Notes: generated from the sequence alone by a model not told the origin. Counted from the first letter of the stretch, positions 1 through 8,784 are shown. The stretch is DNA of 64,000 nt from Acidobacteriota bacterium (GCA_014584695.1 JACTMI010000036.1:124001-188000); one strand, 5' to 3'. Numbers and translations: made by a program.

Positions 1-2
1 TC

Positions 3-869
3 GAGGTCACCTGGGTCGCGAACCTCTCCGAGGTCGTGCGCCGGATCGCCGTGCCGGACGCCGAGGCGGCGCAGTTCGAGATCGACTTCGGTGGCGCGGA
101 GCTCGAGGGGGTCGTGCTCGCGCCGCCGGGGAGCTCGACGGACGGCGCCACGGCGACGGCTCTCGACCTCGATGGGCGCAGCGTCGCGCGCTCGCTCGTC
201 GAGGAGGGCGGACGGTTCACGCTGCGGCAGCTGCCGGAGCAGCCGCTACGCCTTCAGGTCCAGGTTCCGGGTGGGGCCCGTGGCGAGACCGGACCGGTGA
301 GGCCGAGCGAGGTCGCGGGGCCGCAGTTCGTCGAGCTGGTGGAGGCGGCCCGGCGCGACGTCGAAGTGACGTTGCGCGGCTCGGAGGAGTACGGAACGCC
401 GGAGCCCGAGCTGGTCGCCCTTCTGCCCTCGGGGCTCCTGGTGACGGGTGCGGCGCTGCTCGGAGGCAGCGGCGTGCTGCGCGACCTCGCGCCGGGGAGC
501 TACTGGCTGGCGTGGAGCGATCCGCTCTACGGCGCCGGCACGCGCAGCCTCGAAGTGACGGCGGGGAGCTCGCCGCTCCGAATGACCGTGCCGCTCGAGG
601 GGGCCGGCTCGCTCGCCGTCGCTTGCGACGCGATACGCCACGCCGGGGTTCCCGTTCTGGCGATTCGCGTCTCGACGCTCGAGCGGGGCGATGTTTCGGC
701 GTTCCTGCCCGGCGTCGTCCCCGGCCTGCGCTTCTCCGAGTCCTGCCGCCTCGAGCTCGGCCGCTTGACCGCCGGCCGCTACGAGCTCGAGCTCGAAGTC
801 CCGGGCGAACGCTCGCGCCGCTCCTTCTCGATCCGCGCCGGCGACGAGCTGACGCTACGGTTCCCGTAG
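3..869 (+). CDS. Carboxypeptidase-regulatory-like domain protein, C-terminal part (5' end outside window)
   Basis: The reading frame is already open at the left edge, so the real start lies upstream and only the last ~288 residues are seen. The fragment is made of short beta-rich modules: a first repeat near residues 30-70 (LEGVVLAP, then GGRFTLRQLP) and later SxxV/LRDLAPGSYWL-type strands. These are typical of the CarboxypepD_reg/transthyretin-like fold used in extracellular and outer-membrane proteins of Acidobacteria. The end of the protein alternates Leu-Glu and Arg with no membrane anchor. Style and composition match the large protein at 2711-5050, so the two may be paralogues. The exact function is unknown. 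It is convergent with the nucleotidyltransferase gene that ends at 902. Confidence 0.6.
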   Translation, partial: EVTWVANLSEVVRRIAVPDAEAAQFEIDFGGAELEGVVLAPPGSSTDGATATALDLDGRSVARSLVEEGGRFTLRQLPEQPLRLQVQVPGGARGETGPVRPSEVAGPQFVELVEAARRDVEVTLRGSEEYGTPEPELVALLPSGLLVTGAALLGGSGVLRDLAPGSYWLAWSDPLYGAGTRSLEVTAGSSPLRMTVPLEGAGSLAVACDAIRHAGVPVLAIRVSTLERGDVSAFLPGVVPGLRFSESCRLELGRLTAGRYELELEVPGERSRRSFSIRAGDELTLRFP

Positions 870-901
870 CGGTCGGGGCTCGACGCGCGATACTGACGTG
901 C

Positions 902-1480
902 TCAGCGAACAGCGCCGAGCTGCTTCTCGAGGAGAGGAAGCAGATCGCTCTGCGCGAGCGCCGCCTCGAGGGTGGCCAGGGTGGCTCGAATCTGTTCGAT
1001 TTGCAGCTCGCGTCCTCGGGTCGCGATGATCCCCCGGACATCCTCGAGGTCCTTGGGTCGGCCGGCGAGAATCTTCGTCACGACCAAGTCCTCCGGCGAG
1101 ATCACTGGAATCTCGCGATGACCGATCTTCACCCGCAGGCTGCGGTCCAGGAACTCCTCCTCCAGGCCGGGGCCGGCGAGGACGACGTCGACCGGGAACT
1201 GGGTCGGTGCGTGGGTGAAGGGGAGGACCCGTGTCCGCGCGACGAAGGCCTCGACACCGTCGCGGATTCGCAGCTGGAAGCCGGCCCGAGCGAGCTCGTC
1301 GACGAGCTCGGGGACTCGCGCGGGGTCGAGATCGACGGTCACGTCGATGTCAGCGCTCGTTCTGGGCCGCCCCCAGATGACCACGGCCTGCGCTCCGAAG
1401 AGGTACCAGGCGAGCCCGAGGCGCGCGAACTCGCCCGCGAGCGAGTCGAGAACCTCAGCGATGGGTGGCGGCGGCGACAC
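902..1480 (-). CDS. Nucleotidyltransferase, AbiEii/DUF6036-like
   Basis: The 192-residue product has the minimal nucleotidyltransferase core: a GAQAVVIWG segment followed by RTSADIDVTVDL, that is the G-[hydrophobic]-R-x-T-x-DID metal-binding pattern, and a third acidic strand near FPVDVVLAG. The C-terminal half (ISPEDLVVTKILAGRPKD, then EDVRGI) is characteristic of the AbiEii/DUF6036 group found in toxin-antitoxin and abortive-infection modules. The GTG start at 1480 was chosen because conserved sequence begins right after it, a GGAG lies 10 nt upstream, and the longer reading frame ahead of it is Arg-rich shadow. The gene overlaps the end of the upstream small gene by 26 nt, which suggests translational coupling. 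The substrate is unknown; the enzyme could act on tRNA, on a protein or on a small molecule. Confidence 0.8.
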   Translation of the reverse strand: MSPPPPIAEVLDSLAGEFARLGLAWYLFGAQAVVIWGRPRTSADIDVTVDLDPARVPELVDELARAGFQLRIRDGVEAFVARTRVLPFTHAPTQFPVDVVLAGPGLEEEFLDRSLRVKIGHREIPVISPEDLVVTKILAGRPKDLEDVRGIIATRGRELQIEQIRATLATLEAALAQSDLLPLLEKQLGAVR

Positions 1481-1712
1481 GGCGGAGAAGCTCCGAGAGC
1501 GCGGTGTGGGCTTCGAGGTCCTCGCGCCGGTCGCGCTCCGAGGGCCAGTCGGGCCGGAGCTCTCGAACGCCCCGCCGGAGGCTGTCGGCGACGGCCAGCG
1601 CCTGCTCGGCGCTCGTCGACCGTCGACGCGCTGCCCAGTGCTCGAGCTTGGACCTCTCCACCGCGCCCCAGTCCCGGTCCAGGTACGCACGAATCGCCGC
1701 CCGATCGATCAC
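1455..1712 (-). CDS. Small conserved partner of the nucleotidyltransferase (antitoxin-like candidate)
   Basis: This 85-residue acidic/basic helical protein (GTG start) has no signal peptide or membrane segment. Its C-terminal half has a WPSERDRREDLEAH stretch and a helix LSELLRRVAAA. Its stop lies inside the start of the downstream nucleotidyltransferase gene (26-nt overlap), so both are probably made together. Short proteins of this kind commonly precede DUF6036-type nucleotidyltransferases and may be the binding or neutralising partner. That role is inferred from arrangement only. A GCTAGACT box sits just upstream and would give a nearly leaderless transcript. Confidence 0.65.
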   Translation of the reverse strand: MIDRAAIRAYLDRDWGAVERSKLEHWAARRRSTSAEQALAVADSLRRGVRELRPDWPSERDRREDLEAHTALSELLRRVAAATHR

Positions 1713-1718
1713 GCGATG

Positions 1719-1726
1719 AGTCTAGC
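1719..1726 (-). promoter_or_regulatory. Candidate -10 box (GCTAGACT) for the two-gene nucleotidyltransferase operon
   Basis: The minus strand reads GCTAGACT, with TAGACT ending 6 nt before the GTG at 1712, so transcription would begin at or very near the start codon. The same octamer lies just upstream of two other genes (5465-5472 and 27769-27776). No convincing -35 box is visible. Confidence 0.35.
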
Positions 1727-1948
1727 CCAACCTTCAGTTCGCCCCGCGTGGCAGCGGAGATGCGATCCCCGACATCTCGCGGGACCAGCTCAGCGATCGG
1801 ACCCGCGGCGCAGCGGCAGCACGGTCGGGTGACTGGGCAGCTCTCCCGGCCGCGGCGAGTCGGGACGCGCGTCGTGGCGCCCGCGCGAGATAGGAGTAAG
1901 ATCGGTGGCAATACTCGCAGTCGCCAGACCCTTCGCAGGAGGTGCGGA

Positions 1949-2680
1949 ATGCGCATCCCGCCTTGGCTCGCCGTCGGAGCATTGACGCCGGTCCTCTTCG
2001 CCGGCAGCTGCAACCCCGAGATCGACGAGTTCACCGTGCAGCCGGAGCTGGTCTGTCCGGGCGACGTGGTGACGACGAGGGTGATCCTGAAACGGGTTCA
2101 TCATGGCGAGCAGGTGGCGACGCCGGCGCCGATCGCGGGGGCGCCGCGAGTCCTCTACGACCGGATCGAAGGCCCCTGGGTCGGCGAGCAAAGATTCCAG
2201 ATCTGCGAGTCGACGGAGTTCGCCGTGCGCCTCTTCGCCGGAACCGAGGAGCATCCCTGTGGTGAGGGCGGCACGGCCTGCTCGGCGGCCTTCGCCTCGG
2301 TGTCGGCGGGGATGGAGATCCGCACGGTGGCCGTGATTCCCTGCGCCAGCTCGACCTTCGGGAATCGAGCGGATTTCGCGATCGAGGTCAGTGACTACTC
2401 GGAGGCGTTCCTCATCGACGCGATCCGCAACTGCGGCGCGCGGCACGTGACCCTCCAGCGCGCGGGTGGGGAGGGGCCGCCAGTCACGGCGGCTCCGGGC
2501 GATCCCTTCCCCGGCTTCGAAGGCGGCCGCTGGGTGGGGGAGTGGACAGCCACGCAGACTGTCTCCCCCGGCGAGCGCTGCCCGGGCAACGAGACCGTCT
2601 TCGACTCGAACCCGCCGCGCCCGCCGGGGATCTGCCTCGAGTTCCACGTCAGCTGCCCGGGCTCCGACGACTGCCCCTGA
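1949..2680 (+). CDS. Putative Cys-rich lipoprotein
   Basis: This 243-residue exported protein begins with a short basic n-region, a hydrophobic core and an AGSC lipobox-like site at about residue 21, then NPEID. It is probably anchored to a membrane by lipid, although Ala at -3 and Ser at -1 are not ideal for signal peptidase II. The mature part is beta-rich, with many cysteines (CESTEF, CGEGGTAC, PGICLEFHVSC) that could form disulfides after export. The start is well supported by AGGAGG at 1937-1942, 6 nt from ATG. No enzyme motif or known family was recognised. Its neighbours are other surface-type proteins. Confidence 0.75.
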   Translation: MRIPPWLAVGALTPVLFAGSCNPEIDEFTVQPELVCPGDVVTTRVILKRVHHGEQVATPAPIAGAPRVLYDRIEGPWVGEQRFQICESTEFAVRLFAGTEEHPCGEGGTACSAAFASVSAGMEIRTVAVIPCASSTFGNRADFAIEVSDYSEAFLIDAIRNCGARHVTLQRAGGEGPPVTAAPGDPFPGFEGGRWVGEWTATQTVSPGERCPGNETVFDSNPPRPPGICLEFHVSCPGSDDCP

Positions 2681-2710
2681 GGGGCGAGAGGCGCTCGAGC
2701 CCCGCGCGGG

Positions 2711-5050
2711 TCAGGGCTCGAGCACGAGCCGCCCGCCAGGGGAGAGGTCACCGGAGGCGCAGCTCGGCGAGGGGGCGAAAGAGCCCGGGCTGGCGTCGAG
2801 CCGGGTGAGCTGCTCGAAATCCAAGAGGCAGACGGCGATCCGTCCGGCAGCGAGGTTCGGCACGAAGAGCTCCGGACCGCCCGTCACAGCGATGCCGTGA
2901 GCCTGGATCCAGGTGAAGAGTACCGAGAGGTGCAGCGGGATGCCGTCCTGAAAGACGATGGGAACCGTGCCTTTCGGGTCGTCGAGCACCAGTCCACCCT
3001 CGAGACGGAGCTCGAGCTCGCCACCCTGATGCGCGGTGACCAGCGTCAGCTCCCGTTCGCCCGGGATGGCGACTCGAAGGGCACGAAGCGCCCCTCCACC
3101 GCGGGCGCCGAGGAAGACGATCAACTCGCTCGCCTCGCCGGGGAGGTTCACCTCGAACCGGCCATCGAGGCCGGTCGAAGCCGACTCGAGGCCGGACGAG
3201 ACGGCGCGCCCGGCCGCGAGCGGCGCGATCTTGAGCAGGGCCCCGGCCACCGGCTCGCCCTGGAGGTCGACGACGCGACCCGACAGCGCGCGCATCGCCC
3301 GGAGCACCAGCTCGACCTCCCGCGGCCTCGTCACCTCCTTCGAGAGGACCAGGTCGATCGGCGGCGCGTCGCCCCGCTCCCCGCTCTCGAGCCGGCCTGA
3401 AGCGGAGAGGCGAATCGTCCCGGTGTCGAGCCCGCGAAAGACAAACTTCCCGTCGTCGTCGCTCTTGGAAAAGAAGGCGGTGTTCTCGCCGGGCACGGCG
3501 ACATTCACCACCGCGCTCGCGGCGGGCCGGCCGGAGGGTGTCGACACCCGGCCCGCGACTCGGGTGTCGGGCAGCCGAAGCACGATCCGTGCGGGTCCGC
3601 CATCGAGGGGGCGCCACGCGCGGACTCCCTCCATGCGCCGGCGGACACTGACCGCGGCGGCTTCGACGTCGACCCGATAGCGCTCCTGCTCGGGCAGAAA
3701 GCCCTGGAAGCGCCCGGTGTCGTCCGCCTGGAGGAGGACGCGGCGGCCACCGGTCCGTCCGCCGAACCAGAGGTCGGCGGCCAGGGGCTCGTCCCCGAGC
3801 GTGACAATCCCCTCGACCTCGAGCATCGGGACCTCGAGCTCGACTTCGAGCTCCTCCGGGATGGAGACCTCTCGATAGGCGCTCCGCGAGCCCTCCGCGT
3901 CCAGGGCGGTCAGCAGGTATCGACCGGCGGAAAGCCCCGGAATCGTCGCCTTACCGCTCTCGTCGCCGGCGACCTGCGCCACGGTTGTCATGTGACCGGG
4001 GGTGTCGAACCGGCGAGCCTCGACCTGCCATCTCCCCCGGGTGGGAGGAACGGCAGGGCGCACCTGGACGGCGAGGGTGGCGGGGGCCGCGGCACGCAGG
4101 GGGCGCGAGATTTCGATCTCGGCGTCCCGCGGCAGCTGCAGCCCCCCCTGCTCCGCTCGCGCGCCGTCGGCGCCGGCCGCGAGGACCCGGTAGCCCGCCG
4201 GCTCGAGCCCGACCAGTTGGAAGAAGCCCCGCGCGTCAGTCCGCGTCGCGGGGAGCCCGCGCTGGGCCTCGATCAGCTCCCGGGAGATCGCCCCGGTCGA
4301 GCTCTCCACCTCGACGCGGACCTCGACCTCCGCCATCGTGCGGTCGTCCCGCTCGCGCACCACGCTGCCGACGATCGAGCCGCCGGGAATCAGCGTCCGG
4401 CGCCCGAGGCTCACGCTCTGTTTCGGCTCTGTTCGGACCTGCCAGAGGAAGATCCCGGCGTGCCCCGGGACCTTGACGCGCAGATCGAGAGGGATGGCTG
4501 GCACCTCGCACTCGACGCGTCGCCCCTCGACCGGGCAGTGCACCGTCGCGGTCGAGAAAGGGGGCCTGGGGCCCGTGGGACGGAGGCGAACCGGCAGAGT
4601 CGCCGGAAGGTGGAGGTCCGGCCGCCCCCCCTCGAGCTCCAAGTTGACGGAGCCGGTCGGAAAGACGACGATCTCTGCCCGCGCGGCCCCTGGCTCCGGG
4701 CCGACCTGAGCGGAGACGCCCCAGATCCCGGGACCCACGGGCTCGAGCCGCCAGACCGTCCCCGCGCGCAGCCGCAGATCGTGCCGCCCGGGCAGCGTGG
4801 CGGCCACCTCGACCAATTGGGGAGTCGATTCGCCCGTCGAGGCCACGGGGGTGGCTCGGAGGGTGAGCAGCCCATCCGCTGGGCTCCCCAGAAGGGACAG
4901 CGTGACCTCGACATCGATCTCGCCCCCGGTGCCCGGCCCGGTACCCGCGCGAGCAGGTGCCAAGCCGAGCGAGACGCAGCAGGTGACCCCGAGGAGCAGC
5001 GAGGGCCAGCGTCGACTCGAGGACTGCGATGCCGAGGCGCCTCGGTTCAT
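2711..5050 (-). CDS. Large secreted carboxypeptidase-regulatory repeat protein
   Basis: The 779-residue product begins MNRGASAS, has a hydrophobic signal sequence ending near LAPARAG, and continues as a series of beta-sandwich modules. Several start with the signature (V)xGRVxxxxGxPVAGAxV, e.g. GRVSTPSGRPAASAVVNV and GRVVDLQGEPVAGALLKI, each followed by a GxFxLxGLEPAGYRV-type strand. These are CarboxypepD_reg-like folds. There is no zinc peptidase domain, so it is not a carboxypeptidase; a surface or adhesive role is plausible. The start at 5050 is chosen because its ATG overlaps the TGA of the upstream Cys-rich gene (ATGA), a coupling signal. The longer upstream frame has no signal-like N-terminus. 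Confidence 0.75.
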   Translation of the reverse strand: MNRGASASQSSSRRWPSLLLGVTCCVSLGLAPARAGTGPGTGGEIDVEVTLSLLGSPADGLLTLRATPVASTGESTPQLVEVAATLPGRHDLRLRAGTVWRLEPVGPGIWGVSAQVGPEPGAARAEIVVFPTGSVNLELEGGRPDLHLPATLPVRLRPTGPRPPFSTATVHCPVEGRRVECEVPAIPLDLRVKVPGHAGIFLWQVRTEPKQSVSLGRRTLIPGGSIVGSVVRERDDRTMAEVEVRVEVESSTGAISRELIEAQRGLPATRTDARGFFQLVGLEPAGYRVLAAGADGARAEQGGLQLPRDAEIEISRPLRAAAPATLAVQVRPAVPPTRGRWQVEARRFDTPGHMTTVAQVAGDESGKATIPGLSAGRYLLTALDAEGSRSAYREVSIPEELEVELEVPMLEVEGIVTLGDEPLAADLWFGGRTGGRRVLLQADDTGRFQGFLPEQERYRVDVEAAAVSVRRRMEGVRAWRPLDGGPARIVLRLPDTRVAGRVSTPSGRPAASAVVNVAVPGENTAFFSKSDDDGKFVFRGLDTGTIRLSASGRLESGERGDAPPIDLVLSKEVTRPREVELVLRAMRALSGRVVDLQGEPVAGALLKIAPLAAGRAVSSGLESASTGLDGRFEVNLPGEASELIVFLGARGGGALRALRVAIPGERELTLVTAHQGGELELRLEGGLVLDDPKGTVPIVFQDGIPLHLSVLFTWIQAHGIAVTGGPELFVPNLAAGRIAVCLLDFEQLTRLDASPGSFAPSPSCASGDLSPGGRLVLEP

Positions 5051-5313
5051 CCGATGATCCCGATCCAGGAGCAGAATCCCCCTGCCAATTGACATCCTGC
5101 ATAGGGCGCGAAATCGACGCAACCGCACTGGCCGGTTGCGCCCTCGGGCGAGACCCAGCAGAACGAGACGTTTCCCCAACGGGGGTCCTTGCATTGCCAA
5201 CAATCCAGAGCGCCAGTGATGGCGCAGTCCGGCGGGTTGTAGAAGGTCGCCAACGCGAGCGGTGAGACGAGCAGGGCCAGGACGAATAGCGCGATCGGTA
5301 GCTTCTTCCTCAT
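5047..5313 (-). CDS. Small secreted Cys-rich protein
   Basis: The 88-residue product has a clear signal peptide (KK n-region, hydrophobic core LFVLALLVSPLALA) and a ~66-residue mature part with eight cysteines, enough for four disulfides. No family was recognised. The start is firm: GGGAGG lies 4 nt before the ATG. Its TGA overlaps the ATG of the large beta-repeat protein (ATGA), so the two form one translational unit and may act together outside the cytoplasm. Possible roles are a structural peptide, an inhibitor or a binding partner; nothing in the sequence decides between them. Confidence 0.75.
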   Translation of the reverse strand: MRKKLPIALFVLALLVSPLALATFYNPPDCAITGALDCWQCKDPRWGNVSFCWVSPEGATGQCGCVDFAPYAGCQLAGGFCSWIGIIG

Positions 5314-5350
5314 GTGGCCTCCCAGGGTCGGCCTCGGCCCTCAGGAGGCC

Positions 5351-5366
5351 GAGGTGTGTACACCTC
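5351..5366. promoter_or_regulatory. Short perfect inverted repeat in a divergent intergenic region
   Basis: Seven-base arms GAGGTGT and ACACCTC are separated by 2 nt. The repeat lies between the divergent genes that start at 5313 (minus) and 5482 (plus). Its size and position fit a dimeric repressor operator. A second, weaker stem (GGCGC...GCGCC) lies about 30 nt to the right. The binding protein is unknown. Confidence 0.35.
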
Positions 5367-5463
5367 TATGTCCTATGTGTATCCGGGGCGCCTTTTGGTT
5401 AACAGCGCCGACCACGAAGGCGGAGTTTGGGGTTTCCGCCGCCCCGGCCGTGGGCGCGGGGAT

Positions 5464-5472
5464 TGCTAGACT
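5464..5472 (+). promoter_or_regulatory. Candidate extended -10 (TGCTAGACT) upstream of the MauE-like gene
   Basis: TGCTAGACT matches the extended -10 form TGnTAnnnT and ends 9 nt before the ATG at 5482, leaving almost no 5' untranslated region. No good -35 box is seen. The same motif recurs at 27768-27776. Confidence 0.35.
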
Positions 5473-5481
5473 TTCGGGTCG

Positions 5482-6486
5482 ATGACGGTTTTGTCATTGG
5501 CGGGGCCCGCGGAGGCGGCGGGGCCGGGGCGTGCCCTGGCGGTCGTCGGCTGGCTGGGCGGGGCTCTGCTCGGGGTCGTGCTGCTGGTCGCGACCTGGGC
5601 CAAGGCGATCGATCCGGTGGCTTTCGAGCAGCAGATCCGGACCGAGGGGCTCGAGATCCTGCTGCCCGCGCGAGCCATCGCATGGTTCGCCCTGGCGCTC
5701 GAGGCGGGGCTCGGCGTGGCGCTGATCGCCAACCTGCGCAACCGCTGGGTGCTGGTCCCGGCCACCCTGCTGGTCCTCTTCTTCACCTTCCTGACCGCGC
5801 GCACCTGGTGGCGGGCGGAGCGGGGCCTGGTCGATCCCGCCGCGGCCTGCGGCTGCTTCGGCAACCTGGTCGAGCGGACGCCGAAAGAGGCCTTCCTCCA
5901 GGACCTGCTCTTGCTCGGCCCCGGCCTCGCGCTCGCCTGGGTGGCGCGGCCGGGGGCGCGCCGGCGCCTGCCGCTGCGCGCCGGCCTGGCGGGCGCCGCG
6001 GCTGCGGGCGCCGTGGTCTTCTCGAGCCTGGCGCCGGGGCTGCCGCTCGACGACCTCGCCACCCGGTTGAAGCCGGGCACCGAGCTCGCGGCGCTCTGCG
6101 CCGGCCGCGACGCCGAGCGGCTCTGCCTGACCGACCTCGTCCCCCAGCTCGCCGCCGGCCGCCACCTGGTCGTCGTCGCCGACATCCGCGACGCCGGCTT
6201 CGACGCCCTCGCGGCGCCGATGAGCGCCTACGCGCTGCCGCGCCCCGAGACGCCGCTGCTCGTCCTCGCCGACATGACCGACGAAGAGCAGCGCGCGCTG
6301 TTCTGGCGGCTGGCGCCCGCCTTCGACTTCCACGAGACCCCGGCCGCGCTGCTGCGGCCGCTCCACCGTCGACTGCCGCGCTCCTTCCTCGTCGAGGAGG
6401 GGCGCGTGCTCGCAACCTGGTCCGGATTGCCGCCCGCGGTCGAGGCGGCGGCCCGGACCGCCGGCGCCGCGCCGGCTTCCCGCTGA
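5482..6486 (+). CDS. MauE/DoxX-like redox membrane protein with thioredoxin-like C-terminus
   Basis: This 334-residue protein has about four membrane helices in residues 20-175, the CGCFG motif typical of the MauE branch of the DoxX superfamily (just after the second helix pair), and a C-terminal soluble region (from ~190) with a beta-alpha pattern like a thioredoxin fold but no CxxC. MauE-type proteins are thought to handle disulfides or electrons during maturation of periplasmic enzymes. The next gene, 13 nt downstream, encodes a thioredoxin-fold protein with CPHC, which fits a redox pair. Which substrate they mature is unknown. Confidence 0.75.
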   Translation: MTVLSLAGPAEAAGPGRALAVVGWLGGALLGVVLLVATWAKAIDPVAFEQQIRTEGLEILLPARAIAWFALALEAGLGVALIANLRNRWVLVPATLLVLFFTFLTARTWWRAERGLVDPAAACGCFGNLVERTPKEAFLQDLLLLGPGLALAWVARPGARRRLPLRAGLAGAAAAGAVVFSSLAPGLPLDDLATRLKPGTELAALCAGRDAERLCLTDLVPQLAAGRHLVVVADIRDAGFDALAAPMSAYALPRPETPLLVLADMTDEEQRALFWRLAPAFDFHETPAALLRPLHRRLPRSFLVEEGRVLATWSGLPPAVEAAARTAGAAPASR

Positions 6487-6499
6487 CTCGAGATCCGAG

Positions 6500-7339
6500 A
6501 TGACCCGCACCGCGCTCCTCCGCACCCTGCTGCTTTCGTCGGTCTCCGCCCTCCTCGCGCCGATGTCGCCGCTGGCGGCCAACCCGGGGGCGGACGCCTT
6601 CCTGGCCGACTTCCGGATCTCCGGCGACTACGTGCTCGAGATCGGCGGCAAGCTCGCGCCCAAGGCCGAGATCTACCTCTCGGACCGCGCGCGCGCCTAC
6701 CTGATCCTGACCTCCGAGTTGCCGTCGCCGGTGCTGGTCAGCCCGAGCGCGCGCGACGTCCAGTCGATCGACCTGATGAAGGTCGCCAGGCGCGCGGACG
6801 GCGTCATCGACATCCTGGCCGACGCCGTGCTGTCGCCCGAAGGCGCCTTCCAGCTCGACGGCGAGACCATCCGCTTCCGCGCCGCCGGCAAGAGCGCCGT
6901 GCTCAAGCCCCGGCCCTGGCTGCTGGGGGCGCAGACGGCGGCGGGGATGACCGACTACAACCCCGAGTACCTGCGCCGCGAGCAGGACTACGTCCCCGAC
7001 GGCAAGATCCTCGCCCGGCTGCGCGCGCGCAGCGAACCGGTGCGCGTGCTCACCTTCTTCGGCTCCTGGTGCCCGCACTGCAAGAAGCACGTGCCGATGC
7101 TGATGAAGGTCGAGCAGGAGCTGGCGAGCGCGGGCTGGAAGTTCGAGTACTACGGGCTGCCGAGCCCGTTCACCGGTGAGCCGGAGGCGACCAAGCACAA
7201 CGTCCGCAGCGTGCCGACGGCGATCGTCTTCGTCGGCGGCAAAGAAGTCGGACGGATGCCCGCCGCCCAGTGGCCCAAGCCCGAAGCTGGCCTCGAAGCC
7301 GTGCTCACCGGCGGTGCGGCCGCCTCCGGTTCGCGCTAG
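6500..7339 (+). CDS. Exported thioredoxin-family protein (TlpA/DsbE-like)
   Basis: The 279-residue product has an N-terminal signal sequence (TLLLSSVSALLAPMSPLAANP) and a C-terminal thioredoxin fold whose active site reads FGSWCPHCKKH at about residues 185-195. WCPHC is the usual disulfide-exchange motif, and the downstream VPTAIVF contains the cis-proline of the fold. The N-terminal half (~30-150) is an unfamiliar beta-rich domain. The gene follows the MauE-like gene closely and is probably co-transcribed with it. It should work as a periplasmic thiol-disulfide oxidoreductase. Confidence 0.8.
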   Translation: MTRTALLRTLLLSSVSALLAPMSPLAANPGADAFLADFRISGDYVLEIGGKLAPKAEIYLSDRARAYLILTSELPSPVLVSPSARDVQSIDLMKVARRADGVIDILADAVLSPEGAFQLDGETIRFRAAGKSAVLKPRPWLLGAQTAAGMTDYNPEYLRREQDYVPDGKILARLRARSEPVRVLTFFGSWCPHCKKHVPMLMKVEQELASAGWKFEYYGLPSPFTGEPEATKHNVRSVPTAIVFVGGKEVGRMPAAQWPKPEAGLEAVLTGGAAASGSR

Positions 7340-7398
7340 GATCCGCCCGTTCCGACAGTTCGATCGACTCCGGTCGATGCCTGTTCGAGGAGGCCCGG

Positions 7399-8760
7399 AT
7401 GAGTGGAATCCTGCGCGCTCTCGCCCTCGGCCCTTGTCTCGGTCTCGTCGCCGCGGCGGCTCTCGGCGCCCAGGAGGGCGCGCCGGACGGCGCGGAGCGG
7501 CTTCGAATCCACTGGGGGTTCGAGGCCAAGGCGCACTTCCGGGACAGCGAGTCGTTCCGCTTCGCGAGCCCCTTCCCGTTTCCGTCCGACTTCCTGCCGC
7601 CGGGCCAGAGCCGGGGCTTCCTCGAGACCGTCGACGCCGGGCAGGCGTTCGAGCTCTCGGTCTTGACCCTGACGCTCGACGCCGCCTGGGGGGAGTCGAT
7701 CACCGCTCGGGCGAAGATCGACTTCATCGATCTCTACGACCGCAATCCGACCTCCTCGGACCGGGAGATCGACGTCGACGAGCTCTGGATCCGCTTCGGC
7801 AGCGATCCGGCGCGGCTCGACGGCGCGCTCGCGCTCTACGCCAAGCTCGGCAAGTTCGGCGCCTTCGAGCGCCAGAACGACCGGCACCTGGAGAGCTACG
7901 GACTGATTTCGACCGCCTTCAACCGATTCGAGGATCAAGGGCTCGAGGTGGGTCTCGATTTCGGGCGGCACCTCTACCTGCGGCTGTCGGCGACCCAGGG
8001 CAACCCGCTCTTCTTCCGCGATCCCAACGCGCTCGCCGGTGACAACGGCACCCCCGAGCTCGACCCGCGGCGGAACCCCAACCCCCAGCCGGCCTTGAAG
8101 AGCGGCTTCCCGATCCTCTACGACGCCGAGGTCGAGGACTTCGACGTCGATTCCGAGTTCGAGACCGGGGCCGGGCTCGGCCTGCGCTTCGGCGACCGCG
8201 ATCTCGGCTGGTTCGTCGATCTCCTGGCCTGGGGGCGTCAGCGCAAGCTGGCCGACACGGCCCGGCTCAACGGCACCTTCTACGGCGGCGACCTCGATCT
8301 GCTGCGCGGGCCGTTCAACCAGCACTCGCTGCCGATCTCGGGCGACGAGAAGCGGGAGGTCGGCGCCAACCTCTGGCTCTACTGGGGCGGCTTCTCGCTC
8401 TTCGGCCAGTACGTCGCCCAGGAGGTCGCCGGCATGGACCGCACCGGCTACGAGGCCGAGATCGCCTGGCGTTTCGACCTGCCGCTGGTCTGGGCGGCCG
8501 GCGGGCGGCAGCTCTTCCCGTCGCTCCAGCCGGCGATCCGCTACTCCTACCTCGAGCCCGAGTTCGCCGGCGGCGCGCCGACTTTCCCGGCGCCCTCCGT
8601 CCGCTGGGAGTGGGTGAAGCTCGACTACGGCATCCGACTGGGGCTGATCGAAGGGATCGACCTGACGGTCGAGTTCGCCGACCACACGATGACCCTCGCC
8701 AACGGCCGCGAGGTCTCGAACGACGAGCTGCTCGCGACGCTGCGCTGGCGCGTCGACTGA
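7399..8760 (+). CDS. Outer-membrane beta-barrel (porin-like) protein
   Basis: The 453-residue product has a signal peptide ending near ALGAQ, followed by alternating amphipathic strands rich in aromatic residues (LWLYWGGFSLFGQYVAQE, YSYLEPEF). It ends in the strand LLATLRWRVD. The layout resembles phosphate-selective or alginate-type porins and uncharacterised acidobacterial barrels; the transported solute cannot be read from the sequence. The start is supported by GAGGAGG 5 nt before ATG. It lies 59 nt downstream of the thioredoxin gene in the same direction. Confidence 0.7.
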   Translation: MSGILRALALGPCLGLVAAAALGAQEGAPDGAERLRIHWGFEAKAHFRDSESFRFASPFPFPSDFLPPGQSRGFLETVDAGQAFELSVLTLTLDAAWGESITARAKIDFIDLYDRNPTSSDREIDVDELWIRFGSDPARLDGALALYAKLGKFGAFERQNDRHLESYGLISTAFNRFEDQGLEVGLDFGRHLYLRLSATQGNPLFFRDPNALAGDNGTPELDPRRNPNPQPALKSGFPILYDAEVEDFDVDSEFETGAGLGLRFGDRDLGWFVDLLAWGRQRKLADTARLNGTFYGGDLDLLRGPFNQHSLPISGDEKREVGANLWLYWGGFSLFGQYVAQEVAGMDRTGYEAEIAWRFDLPLVWAAGGRQLFPSLQPAIRYSYLEPEFAGGAPTFPAPSVRWEWVKLDYGIRLGLIEGIDLTVEFADHTMTLANGREVSNDELLATLRWRVD

Positions 8761-8784
8761 CGGCGGCAGACCAGCTCGCGGTCT

